Shown piece by piece: positions 17,853 to 26,183 of a stretch of DNA of 64,000 nt (position 1 is its first letter; each line of letters begins with the position of its first letter). Below the pieces are notes generated by a model. The model saw nothing but the letters and a program-made list of their open reading frames with translations. It was not told the DNA's origin and did no database searches. The stretch spans positions 791,501 through 855,500 of the forward strand of contig NZ_CP119968.1 in the NCBI RefSeq assembly GCF_032163395.1. The letters are read 5' to 3'. Source of the stretch: Gloeocapsopsis dulcis. Lineage in GTDB: Bacteria; Cyanobacteriota; Cyanobacteriia; Cyanobacteriales; Chroococcidiopsidaceae. The position numbers and the translations under genes were made by a program.

Positions 17853-19115
17853 TTAAGCGAACCCTTTGACAAAGATAATGTCGAATCAATCCGCATTGGG
17901 TATGATCTGGAACATGAATTGAGTAACAATTGGCAGCTACGTAGTATTTTTGAAGCTGGGTGGTTAGAGCAAGATAGAGTAATTGTGTTTCCTCGTGGAT
18001 TGCAAGCGGACAATCGGACTCTCCAACGAGGGCTTAACAGAAATCCAACCGATGCTAGAAATATTAACCTTGACAATTACGTCGTCGGTAAATTTGCTAC
18101 AGGCGGTATTCAACATCAGTTACTTGTTGGGTTTAATTACACTCGAATAGATCAAGAGAGCTTTGAACCTCCTGAATCAATTCTCAACTTAGCTCCCATA
18201 GATATTTTTAATCCTGTATATGGTCAGCCTTTGGGAACACCGTTAGCTGATCCTTTTCAAGGAGAATTCAGTTCCAATGCTTATGGTTTCTATATCCAAG
18301 ACCAAATTTCCCTAGCAGATAATTTTAAAGTGCTTCTAGGGGGTCGATTTGATATTGCCAACCAGCAAGTTGTCAATAGCTTCCCAACCGATAGTTCTGC
18401 CCAACAAGAAGTTTTTAACCCCAGAGTTGGATTCGTCTATCAACCCATTCCGGCTATTTCTCTCTATGCCAGCTATGGGAAATCTTTTATACCGATAGCT
18501 AGTATATTTGGAGGTGATATACTCCCCTTACCAGAGCGGGGCACATTATACGAAGTTGGAGTCAAGGCAGATTTAAACGATAGAATTTCTGCAACGTTGG
18601 CGTTATACGATCAAACTCGTAGCAACATTTTAACTACAGATCCAAATGATCCGCTACGAACTATTCAAGTCGGAGAACAGAACAGCCAAGGCATTGAGTT
18701 CAACATTGCGGGTGAAATTCTACCAGGCTGGAATATTGTCGCTGGCTATGCCTACACTGATGCTCGTATTAGCGAAGACAGTGTGCCAGTAGGGAATCGC
18801 ATCAATGGTGTCCCTGAAAACAGCTTTAATATATGGACGACTTACAGATTTCCAGAAGGTAATTTAAATGGATTGGGGTTTGGCTTAGGGCTATTTTACC
18901 AAGGCGAACGGCAAGGGGACTTGGCAAACACATTTCAACTCCCTAGCTACCTTCGCACGGATGCGGCTATCTTCTATGAACGCGATCAATTCCGGGCTGC
19001 GCTGAATTTTAGAAACCTGTTTAACGTTGAATATTATGAATCTGCTTTTAACATCAATCGTGTTTTCCCTGGTGCTCCCTTTGAGGTACAAGGAACTGTT
19101 TCTTGGGAGTTTTGA
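17853..19115 (+). pseudogene. TonB-dependent siderophore receptor, 5'-truncated
   Basis: The frame is open from directly behind the IS1 end and reads 'SEPFDKDNVESIRIGYDLEH', then beta-barrel strands (YGFYIQDQISLADNFKVLLGGRFD, NPRVGFVYQPIPAISLYASYGKSF, LNDRISATLALYDQTRSNIL) to the terminal 'PFEVQGTVSWEF', with the aromatic last residue expected for an outer-membrane barrel. Signal peptide, TonB box, plug domain and the first barrel strands are missing (about 400 or more residues). TTG 17919 could start translation but the product could not be exported. It fits ferric-siderophore (FhuA/FoxA-like) receptors. Confidence 0.82.
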
Positions 19116-19230
19116 TTCAACTCTAGCCTGAACCATTTTGGCAATCATGCTAAATCCAGCCTGATCCCAACCCTTGCCAATGTTTTGGAAAGGGATTTAG
19201 AAAACTATTCTTTCAATGATCAAGAGAATT

Positions 19231-19244
19231 GGTAGTGCTATTAT
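19231..19244. other. Orphan IS1-type end at a gene-fragment junction
   Basis: The sequence AATTGGTAGTGCTA spanning 19228-19241 is identical to the flank plus left terminal repeat at 17077-17090. It lies exactly where the recognisable part of the substrate-binding protein gene begins. No transposase is attached. It may be a solo end left after deletion, or chance. Confidence 0.4.
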
Positions 19245-19988
19245 ATTGTTCCTATTGCCAGCAGTGTAATAGATATAGAGAATCTATTTCCTGAATACTT
19301 AAAAGATAAAATTGAGGGAATAGAAGTATTAGGTTCTCAATTTGAACCTAACTTAGAGAGAATATTGATGCTTAAGCCAGACTTAATTCTGGCTTGGGAA
19401 AATGTTCAAGCGACTTATCCACTTTTAGCTAAAATTAGCCCTACCGTAATTGTCCCTTGGCACGGTTCATCTGGTTGGCGAGAACAGTTTGAATTTGTCG
19501 CTAAAGCATTAGGAAAGGAAGAAGAAGCGCAGCAAGCTTGGAAGCACTATCATCAACGAATAGATGAACTGAAAGTAGCTCTAGGCAGTCGATATCAAGA
19601 TAAAGAAATATCTGTTGTTGCTCCCTCTCTTCCTTGGGGATACTTTATTCAAGCGAAAAATTCCTTTATTGGTTCCATTCTCAGCGATCTGGGATTGCAG
19701 CGTCCAAAGTTGCAAGATGTCAATACATCAAGGGGCGACATCGCTTTTAGATCTGAGGAAAGCTTGGAGATGATAGACGGTGATATTGTGTTTGTTTTGG
19801 CTCATAAAGATGAGGGAAAAGAAGCTTTCAAGCAAGTTCTACAAAAGCCTTTAGGAAAAAGGCTTAAAGCAGTTCAGCAGGGACATGTATATTTTGTAGA
19901 TTCCCCTTTGACTTGGAATGGCTCAAACTTGCTGGCGGCTGATGCCGTGATTGATGACTTGTATAAATATTTAGTTAACGCACCATAA
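19239..19988 (+). pseudogene. Siderophore ABC transporter substrate-binding protein, 5'-truncated
   Basis: In-frame sequence begins 'YYIVPIASSVIDIENLFPEY' and continues 'EVLGSQFEPNLERILMLKPDLILAW', 'ISPTVIVPWHG', then the helical linker and second lobe to 'GHVYFVDSPLTWNGSNLLAADAVIDDLYKYL'. This is a FecB/FepB-type periplasmic binding fold for ferric siderophores. The lipoprotein signal and the first ~60-70 residues are missing. ATG 19368 could initiate a cytoplasmic fragment. Together with the receptor and regulator remnants it outlines a lost regulator-receptor-binding protein cassette. Confidence 0.8.
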
Positions 19989-20124
19989 ACCAATGAATGC
20001 CCAAGCGCACCTTATTCATCTGCAAATCCTGCGATCATTACTCCCAAGAACGACTCGAACATCAACCTATTGAGGAAATGTGCAGTGGTAAAGGGGTGGA
20101 CAGGGAAGCGATATAACCCCGCTA

Positions 20125-20784
20125 TTAGAGCAATCTTTCATCCAACCAAGCTTGCAAATCAGCCACACTCGTAAAATCTAACAATGCTTCACTCAATTCC
20201 AACGCTGACAACGGCAAATCTAACACCGAAGCACGCACATCTTATGGCAATTCACCAAACCGTTCGCGATAGCGTGCAAGTTGTTCTTCAGGTGTTAAAT
20301 AGCGTTTTCCCCGTTCGTCGTACCAATACAGCACCTCCCGCTGTACATCTCCAGAGGTGTAGCGCGATCGCCCAATACCCAATGCCACCTCCAGCACAAA
20401 ACTAGGCACAACACCCTCTTCTTCCCACACAACATAGCTTTTGCGTGATTGACCACCTTTTCGACGTGCTACACCCAAACTGAGAAACCCATCCGGCACC
20501 ACTGGCACCAATGGATTTATGCCAGTCGTATGGTAAATGCCCATGTCCACCCCAAAAAACCAATCATTGCGCTCTGCCCAGATAAACTCCAGCAGAAACA
20601 AAAGGAGGTTCGGAATAAAATTCTGATCTTCGTTATCCACAGGTGTGTCATCAGAACAGGGAAGTTCATCGCTGCTCGGTAGGTAAAGCCATCGCTCGGA
20701 TACCATCGCCAACGCACCATCGAGAGAATCAATGCCTTTATTGTAGGAGAATGCCATCATGTCCAGCAAATCGCTAGAAATCAA
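20125..20784 (-). pseudogene. Uma2-family (DUF820) endonuclease-like protein, degenerate
   Basis: The N-terminal half is typical Uma2 (LYLPSSDELPCSDDTPVDNE, FIPNLLLFLLEFIWAERNDW, VVPDGFLSLGV, SYVVWEEEGVVPSFVLEV). After 'VLEV' the family continues with ~50 catalytic residues, but here it jumps directly to 'ALGIGRSRYTSGDVQREVLYW', the late part of the protein, so an internal deletion is inferred. A TAA at 20242 interrupts the frame after 'RFGELP', yet the same frame continues with 'LPLSALELSEALLDFTSVAD' and 'LQAWLDERLL', a tail like that of DUF4351 proteins, to a stop at 20125. The start (TTG 20784, or ATG codons a few residues later) is uncertain. Confidence 0.72.
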
Positions 20785-20806
20785 CGACGCTTCTGGAAAT
20801 TTATAA

Positions 20807-21503
20807 TCCCATCTCTATGACTACTTGCTCTCTGTTTCCCTGCGCGAAACCGAAACTTTGACTCAACTGCGTCAGGAAACAGCACAATATCCGGCGGGCG
20901 ATATGCAAATTTCTCCTGAACAAGGACAGTTTATGGCACTGTTGGTGCAGCTTATGGGAGCTAAGAAAGCTTTGGAAATTGGTACATTCACAGGTTACAG
21001 TGCGCTATGGATTGCCCTAGCATTACCTAAAGATGACACTCTAACCGCGTGTGATGTTGATGAAGAGTCTACCGCGCGCGATCGCTCGTCGTTACTGGCA
21101 AGCCGCAGGTGTCACCCATAAAATTGATTTGCACATTGCACCTGCGATGGAAACCCTCAATCACCTTTTGAATGAAGGACACGCAGAAACGTTCGATTTT
21201 GCTTTCATTGATGCGGATAAAAAAAACTATGATGCTTACTACGAGCAATCACTGCAATTAATTCGTCCTGGTGGCTTGATTGTGATTGATAACGTTCTTT
21301 GGGGCGGACAAGTTGCCCAACCCGACGTTGATGATGAAAATACACGCGCAATTCGTGCTTTGAATCAAAAGCTGCATTGCGCTCAGCGAGTCGCCCTTAG
21401 TTTAGTGGCGATCGCTGATGGGTTGACACTTGCTTTAAAATTTCCTCTAAGCCAAGCTTGTCTTAATCCTCATGGTCTTCAAAAGGATCGCTCAACTCTT
21501 TAG
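20807..21503 (+). pseudogene. Class I SAM-dependent O-methyltransferase, frameshifted
   Basis: Part one reads 'YDYLLSVSLRETETLTQLRQ', 'ISPEQGQFMALLVQLMGAKK' and the SAM motif 'ALEIGTFTGYSALW', then 'TACDVDEE'. Near 21070 the frame breaks within CCGCGCGCGATCGC; the second part, one frame over, reads 'AIARRYWQAAGVTHKIDLHI', 'FDFAFIDADKKNYDAYYEQS', 'LIRPGGLIVIDNVLWGGQV' and 'IADGLTLALK'. Removing one four-base GCGC unit would restore a normal caffeoyl-CoA-type O-methyltransferase. The N-terminus is also short: a TAA lies in frame just upstream. The 3' end runs 41 bp into psbN on the other strand. A sequencing error at the CG run cannot be excluded. Confidence 0.78.
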
Positions 21504-21594
21504 AAGGAGGACCAAATGATGTATAAATCGACAACGCTGTAATCGCGATAACAATTGCAGCCAGTGAAATGCTAAGAACTGTTGCGGGTTCCAT
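21463..21594 (-). CDS. psbN: Photosystem II protein PsbN
   Basis: A 43-residue single-span protein: MEPATVLSISLAAIVIAI opens the helix, and the tail reads SFGPPSKELSDPFEDHED. This is PsbN, which in plants and cyanobacteria assists assembly or repair of the PSII reaction centre rather than being a stable subunit. It lies opposite and upstream of psbH, the conserved arrangement in cyanobacteria and plastids. Its 3' end overlaps the 3' end of the O-methyltransferase remnant in antisense. Confidence 0.95.
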   Translation of the reverse strand: MEPATVLSISLAAIVIAITALSIYTSFGPPSKELSDPFEDHED

Positions 21595-21680
21595 GGGCTA
21601 GATTAAAATTATGAGTGCTATTCCTATAGAATATTACAGAAGATTAAAAAATGCTGTTGCAACGAATCTTAAGGTGACTC

Positions 21681-21890
21681 ATGGCACAACGGACTTGGTT
21701 GGGAGATATTCTCAAACCCTTGAATTCTGAGTATGGTAAAGTGACCCGTGGATGGGGAACAACGCCACTGATGGCAGTATTTATGGTGTTATTTTTCGTA
21801 TTCCTGCTGATTATTCTGCAAATCTATAACTCTTCTCTGCTCTTTGAAAGACCAGATATTTCTCCAGATTGGACAAACATGGGTGGTTAA
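21681..21890 (+). CDS. psbH: Photosystem II reaction center protein H
   Basis: A 69-residue protein with a charged N-terminal arm ([20 protein letters not shown]), one transmembrane helix ([20 protein letters not shown]) and a short lumenal tail 'ISPDWTNM'. PsbH stabilises the PSII core near CP47 and takes part in bicarbonate binding and repair. Divergent from psbN with an 86-bp spacer that must hold both promoters. AAGGTG eight bases before the ATG serves as a ribosome-binding site. A terminator follows at 21928. Confidence 0.96.
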   Translation: MAQRTWLGDILKPLNSEYGKVTRGWGTTPLMAVFMVLFFVFLLIILQIYNSSLLFERPDISPDWTNMGG

Positions 21891-21927
21891 TCCCTTTTGT
21901 ACCAAAGCTGGAATGACCTATTTCATT

Positions 21928-21951
21928 CCCCCGGCTCGACCGGGTTTTTTT
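21928..21951 (+). terminator. Rho-independent terminator after psbH
   Basis: Inverted repeat CCCGG-CTCGA-CCGGG with an immediate run of seven T residues, about 40 bp after the psbH stop. Stem, loop and T-run are all canonical. Confidence 0.88.
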
Positions 21952-22058
21952 ATGAAGATTTATACTTGAGAGTGTATGCTGAGTGACTGGTGACTAGTGG
22001 AGTTAGGCATCTTGTCTGCGATACAAGTCATTATTTTTAAACAAAGGAGAACTTGAGA

Positions 22059-22331
22059 GTGAATATTTTTGGAATAGGTTTGCCAGAGATGGCTTTAATC
22101 ATGATTGTGGCACTGTTAATCTTCGGTCCTAAAAAGCTACCAGAGATTGGGCGTAGCATGGGTAAAGCAGTTCGTGGATTTCAAGAAGCTTCTAAAGAGT
22201 TTGAAAATGAGTTCAAGCACGAAGCCGAACAAATTGAGCAAGCTGTGCAGACAACTGCAGAATTAGAACCAAAACAAATTGCTGCTGCTGAAACCTCAGA
22301 AAATAATACAACTTCATCACAGCAGAGTTAA
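22059..22331 (+). CDS. tatA: Sec-independent translocase subunit TatA/TatE
   Basis: Around 90 residues: N-terminal membrane helix (IFGIGLPEMALIMIVALLIF), the hinge 'FGPKKLPEIGRSMGKAVRGF' with the essential FG pair, an amphipathic helix and a disordered Glu/Gln/Ser-rich tail. TatA oligomers form the pore of the twin-arginine translocase in thylakoid and plasma membranes. GTG at 22059 is preferred as start because AGGAG at 22045-22049 is nine bases upstream; a TTG at 22053 is too close. It precedes pth by 34 bp on the same strand, possibly co-transcribed. Confidence 0.92.
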   Translation: MNIFGIGLPEMALIMIVALLIFGPKKLPEIGRSMGKAVRGFQEASKEFENEFKHEAEQIEQAVQTTAELEPKQIAAAETSENNTTSSQQS

Positions 22332-22365
22332 GCCTTGATTTAAGAAGAATATAAACAAGCTAGTC

Positions 22366-23001
22366 ATGACAAAAACTGCTGCACCATCAGTAGTTATTCC
22401 TCAACTAATTGTCGGATTGGGGAATCCAGAACCTAAATACGAACAAACTCGACATAACATTGGCTTTATGGCTGTGGATGCTTTGGCGCGTTCCTGGAAT
22501 ATCCCCTTATCAGAAAATCGCAAGTTTCAGGCAGAGTTTGGCGAAGGTGTCAGCCCAAACCGTGCAAAAATTCGCTTACTCAAGCCGCTGACTTACATGA
22601 ATCTTTCAGGACAAGCAATCCGTGCAGTTGTTGATTGGTTTAAACTGCCTCCCGAGTCAATCTTGGTCATTTACGATGATATGGATTTACCCGTAGGAAA
22701 AATCCGGTTACGCCTATCAGGTTCGGCTGGGGGACACAATGGTATGAAAAGTGCGATCGCCCACCTCGGTACGCAAAACTTTCCTCGCTTACGGATTGGC
22801 ATTGGTAAGCCAGAACAAGCTGCTAACAATAACGGTAAAACAATTTCTCATGTTTTAGGACGATTCTCTGCGTCAGAAAATCAAGTTGTTACTAAACTTT
22901 TACCGTTAGTCGTTGAGTGTGTCGAACTGTGTCTAAAGCAGGGAGTAGAAAAAGCCATGAATCGCTATAACACAGTTGATCTTGCCACCAAAGACTTCTA
23001 G
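22366..23001 (+). CDS. pth: Peptidyl-tRNA hydrolase
   Basis: A 211-residue Pth1 enzyme that frees tRNA from peptidyl-tRNAs dropped by the ribosome. Key residues visible: 'VGLGNPEPKYEQTRHNIGF' with the catalytic His of 'TRHN', 'KPLTYMNLSGQAI' with the Asn, and 'VIYDDMDLPVGKIRLR...GGHNGMKS' with the Asp. Family length is slightly exceeded by a ~10-residue N-terminal extension (TKTAAPSVVIP). Located after tatA on the same strand. Confidence 0.95.
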   Translation: MTKTAAPSVVIPQLIVGLGNPEPKYEQTRHNIGFMAVDALARSWNIPLSENRKFQAEFGEGVSPNRAKIRLLKPLTYMNLSGQAIRAVVDWFKLPPESILVIYDDMDLPVGKIRLRLSGSAGGHNGMKSAIAHLGTQNFPRLRIGIGKPEQAANNNGKTISHVLGRFSASENQVVTKLLPLVVECVELCLKQGVEKAMNRYNTVDLATKDF

Positions 23002-23019
23002 TCTACCTAACAAAGACTA

Positions 23020-23052
23020 AAGCGAACTTTTGTACAACGACAAAGTCCGCTT
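23020..23052. terminator. Imperfect inverted repeat between convergent pth and rpsU
   Basis: AAGCGAACTTTTGT pairs with ACAAAGTCCGCTT across a six-base loop, with one mismatch and one bulge. It lies between convergent genes and could end transcription from either side; the T-run is weak on both strands, so termination strength is uncertain. Confidence 0.5.
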
Positions 23053-23132
23053 GTTCACATCAATATAATACTTTTGATGTTATTCCAGCGACTTGCCAAA
23101 CTGAACGAGGTCAAGCACAACTGGTAATAATC

Positions 23133-23312
23133 TTATCTAAAACGTCTCTTCCGTCGTGCTGCAACTGCCTTACGCTTGCGCTTTTCTTGGGGTGTTTCAA
23201 AATGCCGATGATATTTCACATCTGCGAGAATGCCAGCTTTTGAAACTTGGCGTTTAAATCGCCGCAAAGCTGAATCAATACCCTCATTTTCTCCTAAAAG
23301 CACTTGGGTCAT
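23133..23312 (-). CDS. rpsU: 30S ribosomal protein S21
   Basis: A 59-residue basic protein: [20 protein letters not shown], '[20 protein letters not shown]', then the Lys/Arg-rich tail [16 protein letters not shown]. This is the S21 pattern. S21 sits at the 30S platform near the anti-Shine-Dalgarno. It follows the RNA-binding-protein gene on the same strand with ~250 bp between, matching the rbp-rpsU order known from Anabaena. A GGAG element lies upstream of the ATG. Confidence 0.95.
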   Translation of the reverse strand: MTQVLLGENEGIDSALRRFKRQVSKAGILADVKYHRHFETPQEKRKRKAVAARRKRRFR

Positions 23313-23561
23313 TATTGCTCCTTTTTGAATTCAACTAATCTAAATTGTAGTGCTGCTTTAGATCGATCTAAAAGTTCAGCTTAAACATGGATCAGAGATC
23401 AATTTATAGAGCAGAGAAAGCAAAGGAAGATGTAGCGAAGGATTTCTTAGAGCAAGGACTAATGAGACTGAGAGGGGTCATTATCTTGATAAACCGCTAG
23501 CCCCTATTGCTCTAGTCACTAATCACTCATCACTAACCACTTGCCCCTCGCTCACGCTTTC

Positions 23562-23873
23562 TTAATAGCGTCCCCGCGAAAATTTACCATTACCGCCACC
23601 ACGATCATCTCTGTAACGATTACCTCGGTCTTCGCGGGGTTTAGCTTTATTTACCTTCAAGTTACGTCCCATCCACTCAGCACCATCCAAAGCATCGATT
23701 GCTGCGGTTTCTTCTGCTTCAGAAGACATTTCTACAAAACAAAAACCACGGGGACGCCCTGTTTCGCGGTCTGTAGGAACTTGAACTTGTTTAACGTTAC
23801 CGTACTCTCCAAAAACTGCAAGGATATCTTCTTGAGTAACTTGGTAGGATAAATTACCTACGTAGATCGACAT
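23562..23873 (-). CDS. RRM-type RNA-binding protein (Rbp, cold-inducible family)
   Basis: A 103-residue protein with one RRM: RNP2 'IYVGNLSY' at residues 3-10 and RNP1 'RGFCFVEM' at ~42-49, followed by an Arg/Gly-rich tail (DRGNRYRDDRGGGNGKFSRG). Cyanobacterial Rbp proteins of this glycine-rich class bind RNA, and several (e.g. Anabaena RbpA1) are induced in the cold. SD GGAGAT lies 8 bases before the ATG and is preceded by a ten-T run on the coding strand. The upstream leader can sequester this SD, see the regulatory entry. rpsU is downstream. Confidence 0.93.
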   Translation of the reverse strand: MSIYVGNLSYQVTQEDILAVFGEYGNVKQVQVPTDRETGRPRGFCFVEMSSEAEETAAIDALDGAEWMGRNLKVNKAKPREDRGNRYRDDRGGGNGKFSRGRY

Positions 23874-23876
23874 TCA

Positions 23877-23929
23877 ATATCTCCAAAAAAAAAATCAATT
23901 GCGTTGTAAAGCTCCAGTTCCGGAGATAT
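23877..23929 (-). promoter_or_regulatory. Candidate RNA switch sequestering the rbp ribosome-binding site
   Basis: Read on the rbp strand, AUAUCUCC (23929 to 23922) is perfectly complementary over 8 nt to GGAGAUAU (23884 to 23877), which contains the Shine-Dalgarno. The upstream element can alternatively fold locally as CUCC-GGAACU-GGAG (23925 to 23912). The U10 tract lies between. Two mutually exclusive pairings around an SD are what a temperature- or protein-sensitive leader would need. No experimental evidence here. Confidence 0.5.
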
Positions 23930-24105
23930 GCCTGTCAACCCAGAAAAAACGTTCTGTAGCAAAAACAAAGCTTTCTAACCGAATCTGACTCACGGCTGCT
24001 AATTTAACACAAAATTTAGCGTGAGTGGTAAGGGGTAAAGGGTAAGAGCAATTCAAATTTACAATTGCTCCTAGTGTACTTGTTTAGATTGATCGCTGTT
24101 GTACT

Positions 24106-25758
24106 TTATTCAGGTAGCAACTCTTTAACAATTGTGAAACGGATATGATTTATGGCAATGTCACCAAGCGAAATCTCCTCTAGTGGTAAACCTTTGCTAG
24201 TGACTGTTTCAAACGATATTCCTTTACCAATTTCGATGTGATACCAAGCTAATCCCATAAAAAAGCGTGAAGGATATGGACCGTTTTCTCCCACATCATC
24301 AGGATTAGACTCCATAGGTAGCCACTTATCTAGTCCTGGTACGTAGAACTCTAGCCAAACATGATTAAAATCTGGTTGCAGCGGAACGCCTTGCTGTTCT
24401 GCATAAGCTGGACATTTGTATCGACCAATTGTCCGGCAGGCGATACCATTAAGACGCAATAAGGCAAGTAAGACACCAACATACTCACCACATGAACCAA
24501 TACCGCGATCTAAAACGACATCAGGTGTATCGATATGTGGTTTAATTCCGTAAGAAAGTTCATCATAAACGTAGTTACGAATTTTATAGACTTTACGGAG
24601 AAGGTTGGTTTCTGTTCCTACAGCTTCTTTCGCAGCACGACGGACAACTAGTTGATCCATCGCTAACTCGTCATCATCTACCAAATAGCGGGCTTGAAAC
24701 TCTGGTGATAAATCGGGAAGATTTTCAACATCTCTAGGAATTAAACGATACTTAATTCCACGCACCTCGACTAATGCTTTCCAGCCAAAAATATGTCTTT
24801 CACTCGGTTGAAGACTATCAAATTTAAATACTGCTACCCGTTGTCCTTCCACGACTTCTTCCGTGAAGGGTAAACCAACAGGCTCAATGTGTTTGACTTT
24901 TTGACGATCAGTTTCTGCTGGTAAAGCAATACGCCATTCTACTTGCTGCAAAGCAGAAACATCCTCTAGGGGAGCAATTTCCTCAGTATAAATCATCTCC
25001 AGTAAGTAGCCGTTGGAGAGGGCAAAATGCTCAGTAGGATTGTAGTGATAGTCTAAAGGATGAACAAAAGTGCGATCGCGATAAGTTAATTCGTGAGATG
25101 GCTCTGCGTTCGGGTTATCGCGGATATAAGCTTCTTCATCAGCATAGGCAACATAGAGCGTTTCACCAGCCTGATCGCGATAAAATGCCAAACCCGTAGG
25201 AAAAGCAAATGGAGTTAATACACTAAATTTAATGTTCCCAGTAGCGCGTTCTAGGCAATAAACGCTTTGTTCCGTTGTATCGCAAACCCATAATTCTTCA
25301 TCACGAACTGTAATATTTTCTACACCTACTCCTGGAGCATAGAACTGGGTAATTTGGCGTTTTGTTTGCCGATCAAAAATTAGAATGTCACCCATCTTCT
25401 GACAAGTTACATAAACTGTGTTTTGCCACACCGCAACACCATTGGCAGGATGTGGTAGGCTAACAAATTCTTGTAACTTAAAGTCACCCAATTGACAGCA
25501 GTATACTGTGTTTTCCCGCGTTAACCATAGCGTATCCTCCCACAGCGCTATTCCAGTCGCATCTATAAATTCAGCAGTGGCGTGAGGATTAATAATTGTC
25601 GTATTGTCATTAGCAAGATCAATTTCTAATAAATGACCTTTGATCGTATCAATAGCAATAAGTTTGCGATCTACGAACGCGATGCCATGCAGTGCCGCAG
25701 CACCGATTGGTCGGATTGTGCGCCATAAAGAGTTGCGAGAAGTGGGTGTTGCAATCAT
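24106..25758 (-). CDS. Beta-propeller plus transglutaminase-like domain protein
   Basis: About 550 residues. The N-terminal ~230 residues contain repeated blades (LHGIAFVDRKLIAIDTIKGH, ATGIALWEDTLWLTRENTVY, ANGVAVWQNTVYVTCQKMGD, VENITVRDEELWVCDTTEQS), suggesting a six- or seven-bladed propeller. The C-terminal part has a transglutaminase-like core with the triad visible: Cys at ~423 in 'GIGSCGEYVGV', His in 'DFNHVWLEF' and Asp in 'MESNPDDVG'. It could be a protease or acyltransferase; the substrate is unknown. No signal peptide is seen. I chose ATG 25758 ('MIATPTSRN'); an in-frame start at 25830 would add 24 unrelated residues. Confidence 0.8.
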   Translation of the reverse strand: MIATPTSRNSLWRTIRPIGAAALHGIAFVDRKLIAIDTIKGHLLEIDLANDNTTIINPHATAEFIDATGIALWEDTLWLTRENTVYCCQLGDFKLQEFVSLPHPANGVAVWQNTVYVTCQKMGDILIFDRQTKRQITQFYAPGVGVENITVRDEELWVCDTTEQSVYCLERATGNIKFSVLTPFAFPTGLAFYRDQAGETLYVAYADEEAYIRDNPNAEPSHELTYRDRTFVHPLDYHYNPTEHFALSNGYLLEMIYTEEIAPLEDVSALQQVEWRIALPAETDRQKVKHIEPVGLPFTEEVVEGQRVAVFKFDSLQPSERHIFGWKALVEVRGIKYRLIPRDVENLPDLSPEFQARYLVDDDELAMDQLVVRRAAKEAVGTETNLLRKVYKIRNYVYDELSYGIKPHIDTPDVVLDRGIGSCGEYVGVLLALLRLNGIACRTIGRYKCPAYAEQQGVPLQPDFNHVWLEFYVPGLDKWLPMESNPDDVGENGPYPSRFFMGLAWYHIEIGKGISFETVTSKGLPLEEISLGDIAINHIRFTIVKELLPE

Positions 25759-26183
25759 AGACACAATGAATACGCCTTTACTGAATGCCTGGATGTTTTG
25801 ATTTACAAGGATTTGAGTAGAACAATACACCCCTACTGAGTCTAATCCTAAATCTGTAGCAGAAATTTTGACTGTTTAGCAGGAACACTACTAAGGACTT
25901 AAGCGGGCATATAAGACACACCTTTTTAAGCTGGCTAATAGTTGTAGTCACCAAAAACCATTGAGCAATTACCAGCCTTCACATTACATTTATTTTCATG
26001 TATTTATCTAAAGTATTAATTTTTTATTAGTTTTCCTAGACTATCTTGCGATCGCATCTCTTGGCGTCTTGCCAAAGAACGAAGTCTTTAGCGGGGATGT
26101 GACAATAAGTTGCTCTACACATAACTCAAAGGTAATAGCTAATCTATGATAAATGTCTATACTCCTTTGCTAAGAGCTATTTC
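25759..26183. other. Intergenic region before the P-type ATPase gene
   Basis: About 425 bp between divergent genes. It contains a HIP1 site (near 26048) and a small inverted repeat TTGGC-GTCTT-GCCAA at about 26061-26075. It presumably holds two promoters. No RNA gene or open frame of note. Confidence 0.55.
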
